Assembly: GCA_964513075.1 (NCBI GenBank)
Contig: CAZELR010000012.1
Coordinates: 20,233 to 84,232, forward strand
DNA: 64,000 nucleotides
Direction of reading: 5' to 3'
From: DAOUBP01 sp964513075
GTDB taxonomy: Bacteria; Chloroflexota; Anaerolineae; CG2-30-64-16
Part shown: piece by piece, positions 38,618 through 46,781 of the stretch
How positions within the stretch are numbered: the stretch's first letter is position 1
Layout of the letters: each line of letters begins with the position of its first letter
Position numbers and translations under genes: made by a program
Notes under the pieces: model-generated
The model's input: only the letters and a program-made list of their open reading frames with translations
Database searches by the model: none
What the model was told of the DNA's origin: nothing

Positions 38618-39237
38618 GATGTGGTGCTTTCTGGCGGTGGCGACAGGCGGCGGACGAGGCGCGCCGGCACGCCGGCTACCACAGTGAAGGGTTCAACATC
38701 GTGTACCACCACCGCCCCGGCGGCCACAACGCTGCCTGCGCCGATCGCGATGCCCGGCAACACAACTGCGCCAGCACCGATCCAGGCGCAGCGATCGATC
38801 CGGATCGGGCCGGTGACTCGCGGGAAGTAGGTCTGCTCCATGAAGCGACCAGTGCCGGGATCGCTGTGGGTCAGCAGTATGCACCTGCCCGAGACAGCGG
38901 CTTCATCTGCAATTGTGATTTGTTCGACCAAGTCGAGGAAGCAGCCCTTGCCCAGGTAGGCGTGCTCGCCCATCGCCAGATGACGATAATCGCCGGTCAC
39001 TGCGTTATCGATGACCAGATGCGTGGGTACCGAGGCGGACAGGGCAAGCATCGCGCCATGCCGGCGCAGCACATGGTGCGTCGCCTTGGCGGCAGGGCTG
39101 ATCATCAGCCACCGGTGAATGTACTCGATGCCATACAAGCGCTGGCCCAGGGTTAACTGAGTGTCCAGGGGCAGATAGCGGATGGCTGCCGCGAGACGTC
39201 TCCAAAGGGGACGTTGTGCTTCGCTGTTCTCAGCCAC
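38614..39237 (-). CDS. Hexapeptide-repeat acyltransferase (left-handed beta helix)
   Basis: 207 residues. Hexapeptide repeats (LGKGCFLDLVEQITIADEAAVSGRC and IGAGAVVLPGIAIGAGSVVAAGAVV) fold into a left-handed beta helix; GVPARLVRRL is the usual end. Similar enzymes of the WcaF/maltose O-acetyltransferase kind transfer acetyl from acetyl-CoA to sugars. It overlaps the aminotransferase gene by 8 bases and the flippase by 4, placing it firmly in the glycan cluster. Confidence 0.9.
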   Translation of the reverse strand: MAENSEAQRPLWRRLAAAIRYLPLDTQLTLGQRLYGIEYIHRWLMISPAAKATHHVLRRHGAMLALSASVPTHLVIDNAVTGDYRHLAMGEHAYLGKGCFLDLVEQITIADEAAVSGRCILLTHSDPGTGRFMEQTYFPRVTGPIRIDRCAWIGAGAVVLPGIAIGAGSVVAAGAVVVHDVEPFTVVAGVPARLVRRLSPPPESTTS

Positions 39238-40378
39238 GGCTGGTCTCCATCGCAGCGGCTACTGCATCCGTGACTTGGCGCACCTGCTCAGCGGTTTGCG
39301 TGGGAAAGAGCGGCAATGTGACCTCGCGTCGACCTACCGCCTCAGTGAGCGGCAGATACACCTCGCGGGCGCGCTCTCGGAATGCAGTAAAATGATGGAT
39401 GGGAGGATAGTGAATGCTGCTTTGGATTCCGCGTTCGCGGAGATGTGTCATAAAGGCGACACGATCCACATCTTCGTCCAGGATGATGGGGAAGATGTGA
39501 TAGGCTGGCTGGTCGTCAGCTCTCGGCGTAGAAAAGGGGATCTGCAGCCCAGCCATGCCGGCGAGTGCGGCCTGATACTGCGCCACGATCTTGCCGCGAC
39601 GCTGGTTGTTGTGCGCCAGTTTCTCCAGTTGGCTCAACCCAATGGCCGAATGGATCTCGTCCAGACGATAATTATAGCCTGTCAACACCACATCGTAACT
39701 GGCTGCGTGCCCGCGATGTCGATCCCAGGTCAAGGTAGTCATGCCGTGGGAGCGCATCAGGCGGATGCGTTCTGCCAAGGCATCGTCATCGGTGACGACC
39801 ATACCTCCCTCGCCCATTGCGATGTTCTTGTTCGAGAAAAAGCTAAAGCAGCCGATGGTGCCCAGCGCCCCTGCGCCGCGCCCCTGGCAGGTCGCGCCAG
39901 GTGCGTGACAGGCATCCTCGATGATCGGCAATCCATGCCGGTCGGCTAGCGCACGGATGGCGGCCATGTCGCACAGGTAGCCCCCATAGTGCATCACTGC
40001 GATGGCGCGCGTGGCCGGTGTGATTTTGGCAGCGATATCATCGACTGAGATGGTCAGGTTGTCCAGGCTGCTTATATCGGCAAAGACCGGCGTTGCACCC
40101 GTGTAGAGAATGGCATTGGCGGTCGCCACAAAGGTCAACGCGGGAACAATGACCTCAGCACCCGGCTTTAGGTCCAATGCAGCGTACGCCAGATGCAGCG
40201 CAGTAGTGCCGTTGGACACCGCGAATGCATGCTGTGCGCCGACCATCTGTGCAAAGGCGGTCTCGAACTGCTGGGTGACCGGACCCATTGATAGCCAACG
40301 AGAGCGCAGCACGTTGCTAACGGCCGCAATCTCATTCTCGTCAAGGTCGATATCCGAAAGCGGCACTTGCCATTGCAT
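39230..40378 (-). CDS. DegT/DnrJ/EryC1/StrS sugar aminotransferase
   Basis: 382 residues, PLP-dependent. N-terminus VPLSDIDLDENEIAAVSNVL, NGTTALHLAY, EDACHAPGA and the PLP Lys in FSFFSNKN are standard. It adds an amino group to a keto sugar nucleotide. The ATG at 40378 has AGGAC about 8 bases upstream; an in-frame GTG lies at 40384. Downstream of the nucleotidyltransferase and LegB-like dehydratase genes, so it could aminate the dehydratase product. Confidence 0.93.
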   Translation of the reverse strand: MQWQVPLSDIDLDENEIAAVSNVLRSRWLSMGPVTQQFETAFAQMVGAQHAFAVSNGTTALHLAYAALDLKPGAEVIVPALTFVATANAILYTGATPVFADISSLDNLTISVDDIAAKITPATRAIAVMHYGGYLCDMAAIRALADRHGLPIIEDACHAPGATCQGRGAGALGTIGCFSFFSNKNIAMGEGGMVVTDDDALAERIRLMRSHGMTTLTWDRHRGHAASYDVVLTGYNYRLDEIHSAIGLSQLEKLAHNNQRRGKIVAQYQAALAGMAGLQIPFSTPRADDQPAYHIFPIILDEDVDRVAFMTHLRERGIQSSIHYPPIHHFTAFRERAREVYLPLTEAVGRREVTLPLFPTQTAEQVRQVTDAVAAAMETSRG

Positions 40379-40455
40379 GGTCACACGTCCTGTTTAATAT
40401 AGATCTGTCATAGATCTGTCGTGTTTCTCGGCCCCGACAGATCTGCGCTGCCTCG

Positions 40456-41166
40456 TTATTCATCGGGCAGAAACTGATTGCGCAAGCGCTCGAACTCAGC
40501 ACTCGCCTGACCATAGTCATCAGGCCGGCCGATATCCAGCCAGTAGCCATCGAACGGATAACTTTGCACCTTCTCACCCGCGGCCACCAGGCGCAACACC
40601 AGGTCGGGAAAGTCCAGTCGCTGGCCCGGCGCGATCTGGCGCAGTACTGCAGGTTCGAACACGTAGATGCCCATGCTGACCAGGTAATGGTACGTCGGCT
40701 TCTCGATGTAGTCGGTGATCCGGCCAGTCGCGTCCGTTTGGATCACTCCCAGGTCGATTTTTGCGTCGCGCTGGTGCGAGGCGATGGTTGCAGTGCTTTT
40801 GCTAGAGCGATGATGTGCGATCAGCATTCCATAGTCCAACGTGGTCAATACATCGCCGTTCATTACAATGAAGGTCTCATTGAGGTTGGGGATGAGCGCT
40901 AAGGGCCCGGCTGTGCCCAGCGGCTGGGCCTCCCGTGAGTAATCGATTCGCATGCCGAACCGGCTGCCGTCACCGAAGTATGCCATCAGTAACTCGGCCA
41001 AGTGGCCCACAGCCATGGTGATGTCACAGATGCCGTAGTGCTTGAGTTGGCGTAGGACCACCTCAAGGATTGGCACATCGCCGATGGGCATCAGCGGCTT
41101 TGGAAAGGTAATCGTGTAAGGGTGCAGCCGCGTGCCGCGGCCGCCAGCCAGGATCACTGCGCGCAT
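40456..41166 (-). CDS. Sugar-1-phosphate nucleotidyltransferase
   Basis: 236 residues starting MRAVILAGGRGTRLHPYT, the NTP_transferase signature with the catalytic Arg, followed by FPKPLMPIGDVPILE, VMNGDVLTT (metal Asp) and IEKPTYHYLVSMGIYVF. Mannose-1-phosphate guanylyltransferase or glucosamine-type PtmE relatives have this layout; the base donor cannot be read. It starts one base after the upstream dehydratase stop, arguing for a shared pathway. Confidence 0.93.
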   Translation of the reverse strand: MRAVILAGGRGTRLHPYTITFPKPLMPIGDVPILEVVLRQLKHYGICDITMAVGHLAELLMAYFGDGSRFGMRIDYSREAQPLGTAGPLALIPNLNETFIVMNGDVLTTLDYGMLIAHHRSSKSTATIASHQRDAKIDLGVIQTDATGRITDYIEKPTYHYLVSMGIYVFEPAVLRQIAPGQRLDFPDLVLRLVAAGEKVQSYPFDGYWLDIGRPDDYGQASAEFERLRNQFLPDE

Positions 41167-41167
41167 A

Positions 41168-42166
41168 TCACACCGTATATTCACCGGGTCGATACCGGGC
41201 AAGGTGGTCGCGGAACCATGTGATCGTGCGGCCCAGGCCATCTTCTAACCCGACCGCGGGCATCCAACCCAGTAACTGAGCCGCCCGCGCCGCCGAGGCG
41301 TGCAGACGCCGCACTTCGCTGGCAGCCGGCCGCATCCGTGCCGGGTCTACCTCGATGTGCGCTGGCACATCGGCAAGCCGGCATATCATGTGCGCCAGGT
41401 CGCCGATGGTGATGTCGTCTTCGTTACCTAGGTTGATCTCTTCTCCGGTCACGTTTGGGGCGCCGCCTGCCGCCAGGAACCCGGCGACTGTATCGTCAAC
41501 GAAGGTGAAATCGCGGCGCGTGGTCAGGTCTCCCAGGCGGATTACGTTCCTGGCCAGCGCCTGCGTGATGATGGTGGGAATCACAGCACGGGTCGATTGG
41601 CGCGGCCCGTAAGTATTAAATGGCCGCACGGTCACCACCGGCAAGCTGTACGTGCGCCAGAAGCTTTCAGCCAGCTTATCCGCGCCGATTTTGCTGGCAG
41701 AATAGGGTGACTGCCCCTGCAGCGGGTGTTTCTCATCGATAGGTGTATACAGCGCCGTGCCGTAAACCTCGCTGGTGGAGGTATGGACGATGCGACTGAC
41801 ACTCAAGTCCCGGCTCGCCATGAGCACATTGAGAGTCCCGATTACGTTGGTCTCCACGACCTCGCGCGGGTGCAGATACGAATAGGGGATGGCGATCAAT
41901 GCCCCCAGATGGAAAACGACATCACAGCCGCGCAGCGCGGTCCGAACGGCATCGGCATCGCGCAGATCACCAGCCACGATCTCGATGCTGTCTCGGAGAT
42001 CGCCCGGGAGTAGCGCCAGCAATCCGGCATCCTGCCGCGAATTATAGCGCACAAAGGCTCGCACCTTGGCGCCTTCTGCAGCCAGTCGTTCTGTCAGATG
42101 GCTCCCAATGAAGCCACCGGCGCCGGTCACCAGCACCTGCTTGCCGGTCCAACCCCTCGCATTCAT
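41168..42166 (-). CDS. LegB-like sugar-nucleotide 4,6-dehydratase (extended SDR)
   Basis: 332 residues. LVTGAGGFIGSHLTERL binds NAD; TSTSEVYGTA and YSASKIGADKL hold the catalytic Tyr/Lys; FNTYGPRQSTRAVIPTII and ALIAIPYSYLHP are phrases I associate with LegB (GDP-GlcNAc 4,6-dehydratase) and relatives rather than with GalE. No LegI/LegF (NeuB/NeuA-like) genes are seen, so the final product is not legionaminic acid on this evidence. The start at 42166 overlaps the epimerase stop by 4 bases (ATGA). Confidence 0.88.
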   Translation of the reverse strand: MNARGWTGKQVLVTGAGGFIGSHLTERLAAEGAKVRAFVRYNSRQDAGLLALLPGDLRDSIEIVAGDLRDADAVRTALRGCDVVFHLGALIAIPYSYLHPREVVETNVIGTLNVLMASRDLSVSRIVHTSTSEVYGTALYTPIDEKHPLQGQSPYSASKIGADKLAESFWRTYSLPVVTVRPFNTYGPRQSTRAVIPTIITQALARNVIRLGDLTTRRDFTFVDDTVAGFLAAGGAPNVTGEEINLGNEDDITIGDLAHMICRLADVPAHIEVDPARMRPAASEVRRLHASAARAAQLLGWMPAVGLEDGLGRTITWFRDHLARYRPGEYTV

Positions 42167-43278
42167 CCGTTTTGCTCCGTGTTTTCCAGGAAGACCTCTG
42201 CGATGCGTTCCGCGGCGTGACCGTCCCACATCGGAGGTGGTGGTGGCCGCTGTTTGTCCTGAGTAACCTGCGCCAGTGTCTCGCGAAATGCGGCCGCCAG
42301 CGCGCATCGTTCGCTGGCCACGAGCTGGTTAGTGCCTGCGGTCACGGTGATCGGTCGTTCAGTGTTTGGTCGGACAGTGAGACATGGTACGCCGAGGTAG
42401 GTTGTCTCTTCCTGCACCCCGCCGGAATCGGTGAGTACAACTGTGGCGTGGCGTTCCAGCGCCAGGAAGTCCAGGTAGCCTAATGGCTCGGTCAGGCACA
42501 GTCTCGCAGCGATGGCGCCCAGCCCGGCATCTGCAATACGCTGTCGGGTTCGCGGATGCATCGGAAAGATTACTTGGGTTGTCTCTGCGGCTTCAGCCAA
42601 GCCCCACATTACTTCGGCCAGGGTGGCGGGGTCGTCTACATTGGAGGGCCGATGCAGCGTCACCAAGATGTAGTTCTGGGGCAGCTCCCAACGCTCGATC
42701 AACCGAGGCCAGCCGGCCTCTGCCCGTGGCAGCAACCGCACCAAGCTGTCGATCATGACATTGCCCACGTAGCGCACCTTCTCCGCGGGGATGCCCTCCC
42801 GCGCCAGATTGGCGTTGCCGCTGGGTTCGGTGGTGAAGAGCAGGTCGGCTAAGTGGTCAGTGAGGATGCGGTTGATCTCTTCCGGCATGCTGCGATCGTC
42901 GGAGCGTAACCCTGCCTCGATGTGTGCGACCCGAACCCCCAGCTTGCTGGCCACCAGTGCACACGCCAGCGTCGAGTTGACGTCGCCGGGCACAATCACC
43001 CAATCAGGCTGGAAGTCCAGCAGAACAGGTTCGAAGCGCAGCATCACCTGCGCGGTCTGCCACGCGTGCGTGCCGGAGCCGATCGCCAGATGCACATCCG
43101 GCGTCGGCAGGCCCAGCTCATCGAAGAAAACTTGAGACATGTTGGCGTCGTAGTGTTGGCCTGTGTGGACTAACAGCTGCTTGAAACGGTCGCCGCACTG
43201 TGATATCGCCGCCATCACAGGCGCGATCTTCATGAAATTCGGTCGTGCGCCCACGACTTGCAGCATTCTCAATGGCAT
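42163..43278 (-). CDS. UDP-N-acetylglucosamine 2-epimerase (non-hydrolysing, WecB/WbpI type)
   Basis: 371 residues. LQVVGARPNFMKIAPV, HTGQHYDANMSQVFF, VPGDVNSTLA, HIEAGLRSDDRSMPEEINR, TLHRPSNVDD and LTDSGGVQEET are the family's active-site strings. It converts UDP-GlcNAc to UDP-ManNAc, or in the WbpI subgroup the 2,3-diacetamido acid. The start at 43278 is chosen because AGGTGG lies 5 bases upstream; a GTG at 43287 is possible. It neighbours the WbpE- and WbpD-like genes. Confidence 0.94.
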   Translation of the reverse strand: MPLRMLQVVGARPNFMKIAPVMAAISQCGDRFKQLLVHTGQHYDANMSQVFFDELGLPTPDVHLAIGSGTHAWQTAQVMLRFEPVLLDFQPDWVIVPGDVNSTLACALVASKLGVRVAHIEAGLRSDDRSMPEEINRILTDHLADLLFTTEPSGNANLAREGIPAEKVRYVGNVMIDSLVRLLPRAEAGWPRLIERWELPQNYILVTLHRPSNVDDPATLAEVMWGLAEAAETTQVIFPMHPRTRQRIADAGLGAIAARLCLTEPLGYLDFLALERHATVVLTDSGGVQEETTYLGVPCLTVRPNTERPITVTAGTNQLVASERCALAAAFRETLAQVTQDKQRPPPPPMWDGHAAERIAEVFLENTEQNG

Positions 43279-43393
43279 TGAATCCACCTGCCCTCACTGG
43301 AATCCGTTGATCGAAGCACCGGTTTCCCGGCATCACTCCAAACCCTATAGGCCTCACCGATCGCGCGGCCACGGCCAGTGGCAACGACCGACG

Positions 43394-44512
43394 TCAATGA
43401 GCCGCGGCAACGGCCGCGACAATGGCCGCCTGCATCTCCTCGGTCAGCTCCGGGTAGATAGGTAAGGCCAGGGTTTCTTGCGCCGCGGCTTCGCTTGCGG
43501 GCAGGTTACCAGGCTTGTAGCCCAAATAAGCGAAGCATTCCTGCAAGTGCAACGGCACGGGGTAGTAGATCTCGTGCCCGATCTTGCGTTCTTTCAGCAT
43601 TGCCATCGCCGCAGCGCGTCGGGTGGTGCGGATGACGAATTGGTTATAAATGTGCCGGCGCTCGGGTTCCTCGGTCGGCAAGATCACGTCAGTTAGCCCG
43701 GCTTCGGTGAACAAGGCGCGGTAGCGTGCGGCGTTGCGTTGGCGGCCGGCGGTCCAGTTGTCCAGGTATTTCAGCTTGACCCGCAAGACGGCAGCCTGCA
43801 GGGCGTCCAGCCGGAAATTGCCGCCTACCAGCTTGTGGTAGTACTTCGGCTCCATGCCGTGATTGCGCAGCAGCCTGGCCTGGTGCGCCAGCGCCGGATC
43901 ATTGGTCGTGATCATGCCGCCATCGCCGAAGCCGCCCAAGTTCTTGGACGGGAAGAAGCTGAAGCAGCCCAAATGGCCGATGCTGCCGGCACGCTTGCCC
44001 TTGTACTCTGCGCCGATGGCCTGGGCCGCATCCTCGATTACGAATAGGTCATGGCGTCGTGCGATCTCCATGATGGGATCCATGTCGGCCATCTGGCCGT
44101 AAAGATGCACCGGCATGATCGCCTTAGTTTTCGGACTGATCGCAGCCTCAATCAGGCTCGGATTGAGGTTGTAGCTGGCCGGATCTACATCTACGAATAC
44201 CGGCACCGCGCCGAGCCGATGAATACAGCCGCCGGTGGCAAAGAAGGTGTAGGGCGTGGTGATGACTTCATCGCCGGGCTTAATTTCGATGGCCATCAGT
44301 GCCGCCAGGAGTGCATCAGTGCCCGAGGCGACGCCGATAGCGAATTGGCATTGCGAGTACTCGGCGATTTCTTTCTCCAGCCCTTCGACCTCAGGGCCGC
44401 CGATGAAGTATTGCGCATCTGCAACGCGATCGAATACCGTGCGGATCTCCTCACGGATCGGTGCATACTGGGCTTTTAGGTCCAATAAGGGGATCGGTTG
44501 GTTATATGACAT
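43394..44512 (-). CDS. DegT/DnrJ/EryC1/StrS aminotransferase, WbpE-like
   Basis: 372 residues from MSYNQPIPLLDLKAQYAPIR. PLP-dependent fold: GTDALLAALMAIEIKPGDEV, PVHLYGQMADMD, EDAAQAIGAEYKGKRAG, PLP Lys in FSFFPSKNLG. The wording is very close to what I know of WbpE, which makes the 3-amino intermediate of diacetamido uronic acids. Followed downstream by the 2-epimerase and preceded by a WbpD-like acetyltransferase. The start has AAAGGAC upstream. Confidence 0.92.
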   Translation of the reverse strand: MSYNQPIPLLDLKAQYAPIREEIRTVFDRVADAQYFIGGPEVEGLEKEIAEYSQCQFAIGVASGTDALLAALMAIEIKPGDEVITTPYTFFATGGCIHRLGAVPVFVDVDPASYNLNPSLIEAAISPKTKAIMPVHLYGQMADMDPIMEIARRHDLFVIEDAAQAIGAEYKGKRAGSIGHLGCFSFFPSKNLGGFGDGGMITTNDPALAHQARLLRNHGMEPKYYHKLVGGNFRLDALQAAVLRVKLKYLDNWTAGRQRNAARYRALFTEAGLTDVILPTEEPERRHIYNQFVIRTTRRAAAMAMLKERKIGHEIYYPVPLHLQECFAYLGYKPGNLPASEAAAQETLALPIYPELTEEMQAAIVAAVAAAH

Positions 44513-44560
44513 GCAACAAAAGTCCTTTCCATGTTTCACAAATCTTGCGCTTCACGTCGC

Positions 44561-44582
44561 ATCCTGAGCGCAGCTGAAGGAT
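44561..44582. repeat. Short palindrome ATCCTGAGCGC...GAAGGAT
   Basis: ATCCTGAGCGCAGCTGAAGGAT has complementary ends (ATCCT/AGGAT) and resembles a palindrome common between genes in many bacterial drafts. It fills the gap between the WbpE-like and WbpD-like genes. No function can be assigned. Confidence 0.5.
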
Positions 44583-45202
44583 CACGTTTTGCATTCCAAC
44601 GGTTCATCTTCTGGCCAATCCAGGCAGCGCAGTACGCCTGGCTCGACCTCTCGATAGCGCCATCCGCTTTCCGGACAAATCATGATGCCGTCGGTGTCTG
44701 GGCCGGCCAGCCGGTGGCCGTGACGACTCATCCAGCCACGTTGGCGCGCCGGCACGCCGATCATCAGCGCGTAGTCGGGCACATCCCCACGCACCACCGC
44801 GCCGGCGGCGATGAAGGCGTAGCGGCCCAGGGTCGCACCACATATGATCGTCGCATTCGCTCCGATGGTCGCGCCACGGCGCACCAGCGTCCGTTGGTAT
44901 TCGTGGTGGCGTACGATCTGCGAGCGCGGATTGACAACGTTGGTGAAGACGCACGATGGCCCGCAGAAGACATCGTCTTCCAACTCCACGGCATCGTATA
45001 TCGAGACATTATTTTGGATCTTCACGTTGTTGCCGATGCGCGCCGTGCCGCCAACAAAGACATTTTGCCCGAGATTGCAGCGCTGGCCGATCACCGCGCC
45101 CTGCATCACATGGCAAAAATACCATATCTTGGTCCCCGCGCCGATCTCGCATGGCTCATCGACATAGGCGCTGGGGTGGACAAAGTAGTCACGTTCGGTC
45201 AT
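44582..45202 (-). CDS. WbpD-like hexapeptide N-acetyltransferase
   Basis: 206 residues from MTERDYFVHPSAYVDEP, with CAGGA about 6 bases before the ATG. Left-handed beta-helix repeats (IGAGTKIWYFCHVMQGAVIG, IGNNVKIQNNVSIYDAV, LEDDVFCGPSCVFTNV) and a C-terminal CPESGWRY segment fit the WbpD/WlbB group, which N-acetylates the 3-amino group of UDP-GlcNAc3NA. The order acetyltransferase, aminotransferase, epimerase mirrors the Wbp pathway. Confidence 0.9.
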   Translation of the reverse strand: MTERDYFVHPSAYVDEPCEIGAGTKIWYFCHVMQGAVIGQRCNLGQNVFVGGTARIGNNVKIQNNVSIYDAVELEDDVFCGPSCVFTNVVNPRSQIVRHHEYQRTLVRRGATIGANATIICGATLGRYAFIAAGAVVRGDVPDYALMIGVPARQRGWMSRHGHRLAGPDTDGIMICPESGWRYREVEPGVLRCLDWPEDEPLECKT

Positions 45203-45234
45203 AGCATCCTGAGCCTGCGGCCAGGCCACCTGGC

Positions 45235-45858
45235 CTATTCTGCATCGGCCACCATGGCACGCAGCCTGGCGGCGACCATCTCGATGGCGACCTCATTGTG
45301 ACCGCCTTCGGGGATGATGACGTCGGCATAGCGCTTGCTTGGTTCGACGAACTCCAGGTGCATGGGACGCACGGTGCTCAGATACTGGTTGATTACCGAT
45401 TCGGGTAAGCGGCCTCGCTCTTCGATGTCGCGTTTCAAGCGGCGGATGAACCGCAGGTCGGCATCGGCGTCGACGAAGATCTTGACATCCATCAGATCGC
45501 GCAAGCGTTTGTCCGCAAAGATCAGGATGCCCTCCACCATGATCGCAGGCTGCGGATCGACACGTCGTGTTTCGGTCAAGCGGCTGTGTATCTTGAAGTC
45601 ATACACCGGGATTTCGATGGCTTGGCCCGCCTGCAACCGCTTGAGTTGCGCGATCAGCAGATCGTTATCCAGTGAATCGGGATGGTCGAAGTTCAGCTGG
45701 GCGCGTTCGGCCGGCGGCAGATGGCTGGCATCGCGATAATACGCGTCGTGCGGCAGGTAGGCCACGTGATCGAAGCCTACTCGTTCGAGGATCTTCAGCG
45801 CAACGGTCGTCTTGCCAGAGCCGGTGCCACCGGCCACGCCGATTGTAATAGGTTTCAT
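45235..45858 (-). CDS. udk: Uridine kinase
   Basis: 207 residues from MKPITIGVAGGTGSGKTTV: P-loop GGTGSGKTT at residues 10-18, HDAYYRD, the LNFDHPDSLDNDLL region, and the lid region RLKRDIEERGR. It phosphorylates uridine and cytidine. SD GGGGGTG precedes the ATG; the open frame reaches further upstream but inside the membrane protein gene. Its place between the glycan cluster and ResB-like genes may be to supply UMP and thus nucleotide sugars, but this is inference. Confidence 0.95.
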   Translation of the reverse strand: MKPITIGVAGGTGSGKTTVALKILERVGFDHVAYLPHDAYYRDASHLPPAERAQLNFDHPDSLDNDLLIAQLKRLQAGQAIEIPVYDFKIHSRLTETRRVDPQPAIMVEGILIFADKRLRDLMDVKIFVDADADLRFIRRLKRDIEERGRLPESVINQYLSTVRPMHLEFVEPSKRYADVIIPEGGHNEVAIEMVAARLRAMVADAE

Positions 45859-45860
45859 AC

Positions 45861-46781
45861 TTACACCCCCAATGATCCTGCTGCGACAGCGGCCAACACG
45901 CCAACCACCAGGACTCCCGCAGCAAGAAATGGCGAGAGCCAGCCTGAGACGCGCAGCGGCCGCCAGCTTGACGTGATGTCCAGATATGCACCGCCGACCA
46001 GCCAGGCAGCCCACAACCACAAGTTGGCCGGCACAGCCTGGTCGATGGCTGCACCCGAGATCAGGCTCCAGGCTGCACTAGCCAGACATGCCGCAGTCAG
46101 CCACGGGAAACTGAATAGCGCCGCGATCCGTCCCGGATCTTCTGCTGGCTTGACGGTTTCCGGCCGTACAGGAGCTGTTGGAACATCGCCCGCTGGATCA
46201 GCACTGTCACCGCTGTCTTTCGGTGCACCAGCGGGCGCAGATCTGCTCAACGTTCTTGAATACCAGTAGACGGAAGCTGCCAGCGTGGGCAGCCATCCCC
46301 CCAGGCCGATGCTGGCCAGGATATTGCGCAGCCCGAAGATCCATGTGACCGGTTGCATTGGTTCTGGCAATGGCGCCGGTACGGCGACTGAGGAGGTCGG
46401 CCAAGCTGCGGTTAAAGCAAAGGCTACACCTAGCAGCGCAGCACCTCCGATGAGCGTCAGGCCCAAGGTCGCACGTTGGAGGGCGTATGTCCTGCGCGTG
46501 CGATCCATCCATGTCTGCCAGGCGGCCACTACCAGCCCGCCGCCAGCCAGTAGCGCCAGGGCGTCTGCGGGCGCTGTGGCGACACTCGTGTTGGCCAGCC
46601 AGGCGCGCCACCCCACCCCCACTACGGTGGCCAGCAGTGCCAGGGCCAATCCGGCAAGCTCAACGGTTACAATGCGGCGAACATCCGTTATGTGGCGCCC
46701 TTGCGGCCGCACCAACGCAAAGATACCGCTGACCAGCGCCGCTCCTGCGCCAAGAGCCCACGGCCATGTGCTAAACGGCAT
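45861..46781 (-). CDS. Polytopic membrane protein, unknown, next to ResB-like gene
   Basis: 306 residues with about 8 membrane helices and one charged, Pro-rich cytoplasmic loop in the middle (about 185-210). I looked for the tryptophan-rich WWD motif of CcsA, which usually pairs with ResB, and did not find it; NLWLWAAWLVGGAYLDI is the nearest stretch. It overlaps the ResB-like gene by 11 bases and stops 2 bases before udk, so it belongs to one transcript. Possibly a diverged CcsA-like partner. Confidence 0.7.
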   Translation of the reverse strand: MPFSTWPWALGAGAALVSGIFALVRPQGRHITDVRRIVTVELAGLALALLATVVGVGWRAWLANTSVATAPADALALLAGGGLVVAAWQTWMDRTRRTYALQRATLGLTLIGGAALLGVAFALTAAWPTSSVAVPAPLPEPMQPVTWIFGLRNILASIGLGGWLPTLAASVYWYSRTLSRSAPAGAPKDSGDSADPAGDVPTAPVRPETVKPAEDPGRIAALFSFPWLTAACLASAAWSLISGAAIDQAVPANLWLWAAWLVGGAYLDITSSWRPLRVSGWLSPFLAAGVLVVGVLAAVAAGSLGV

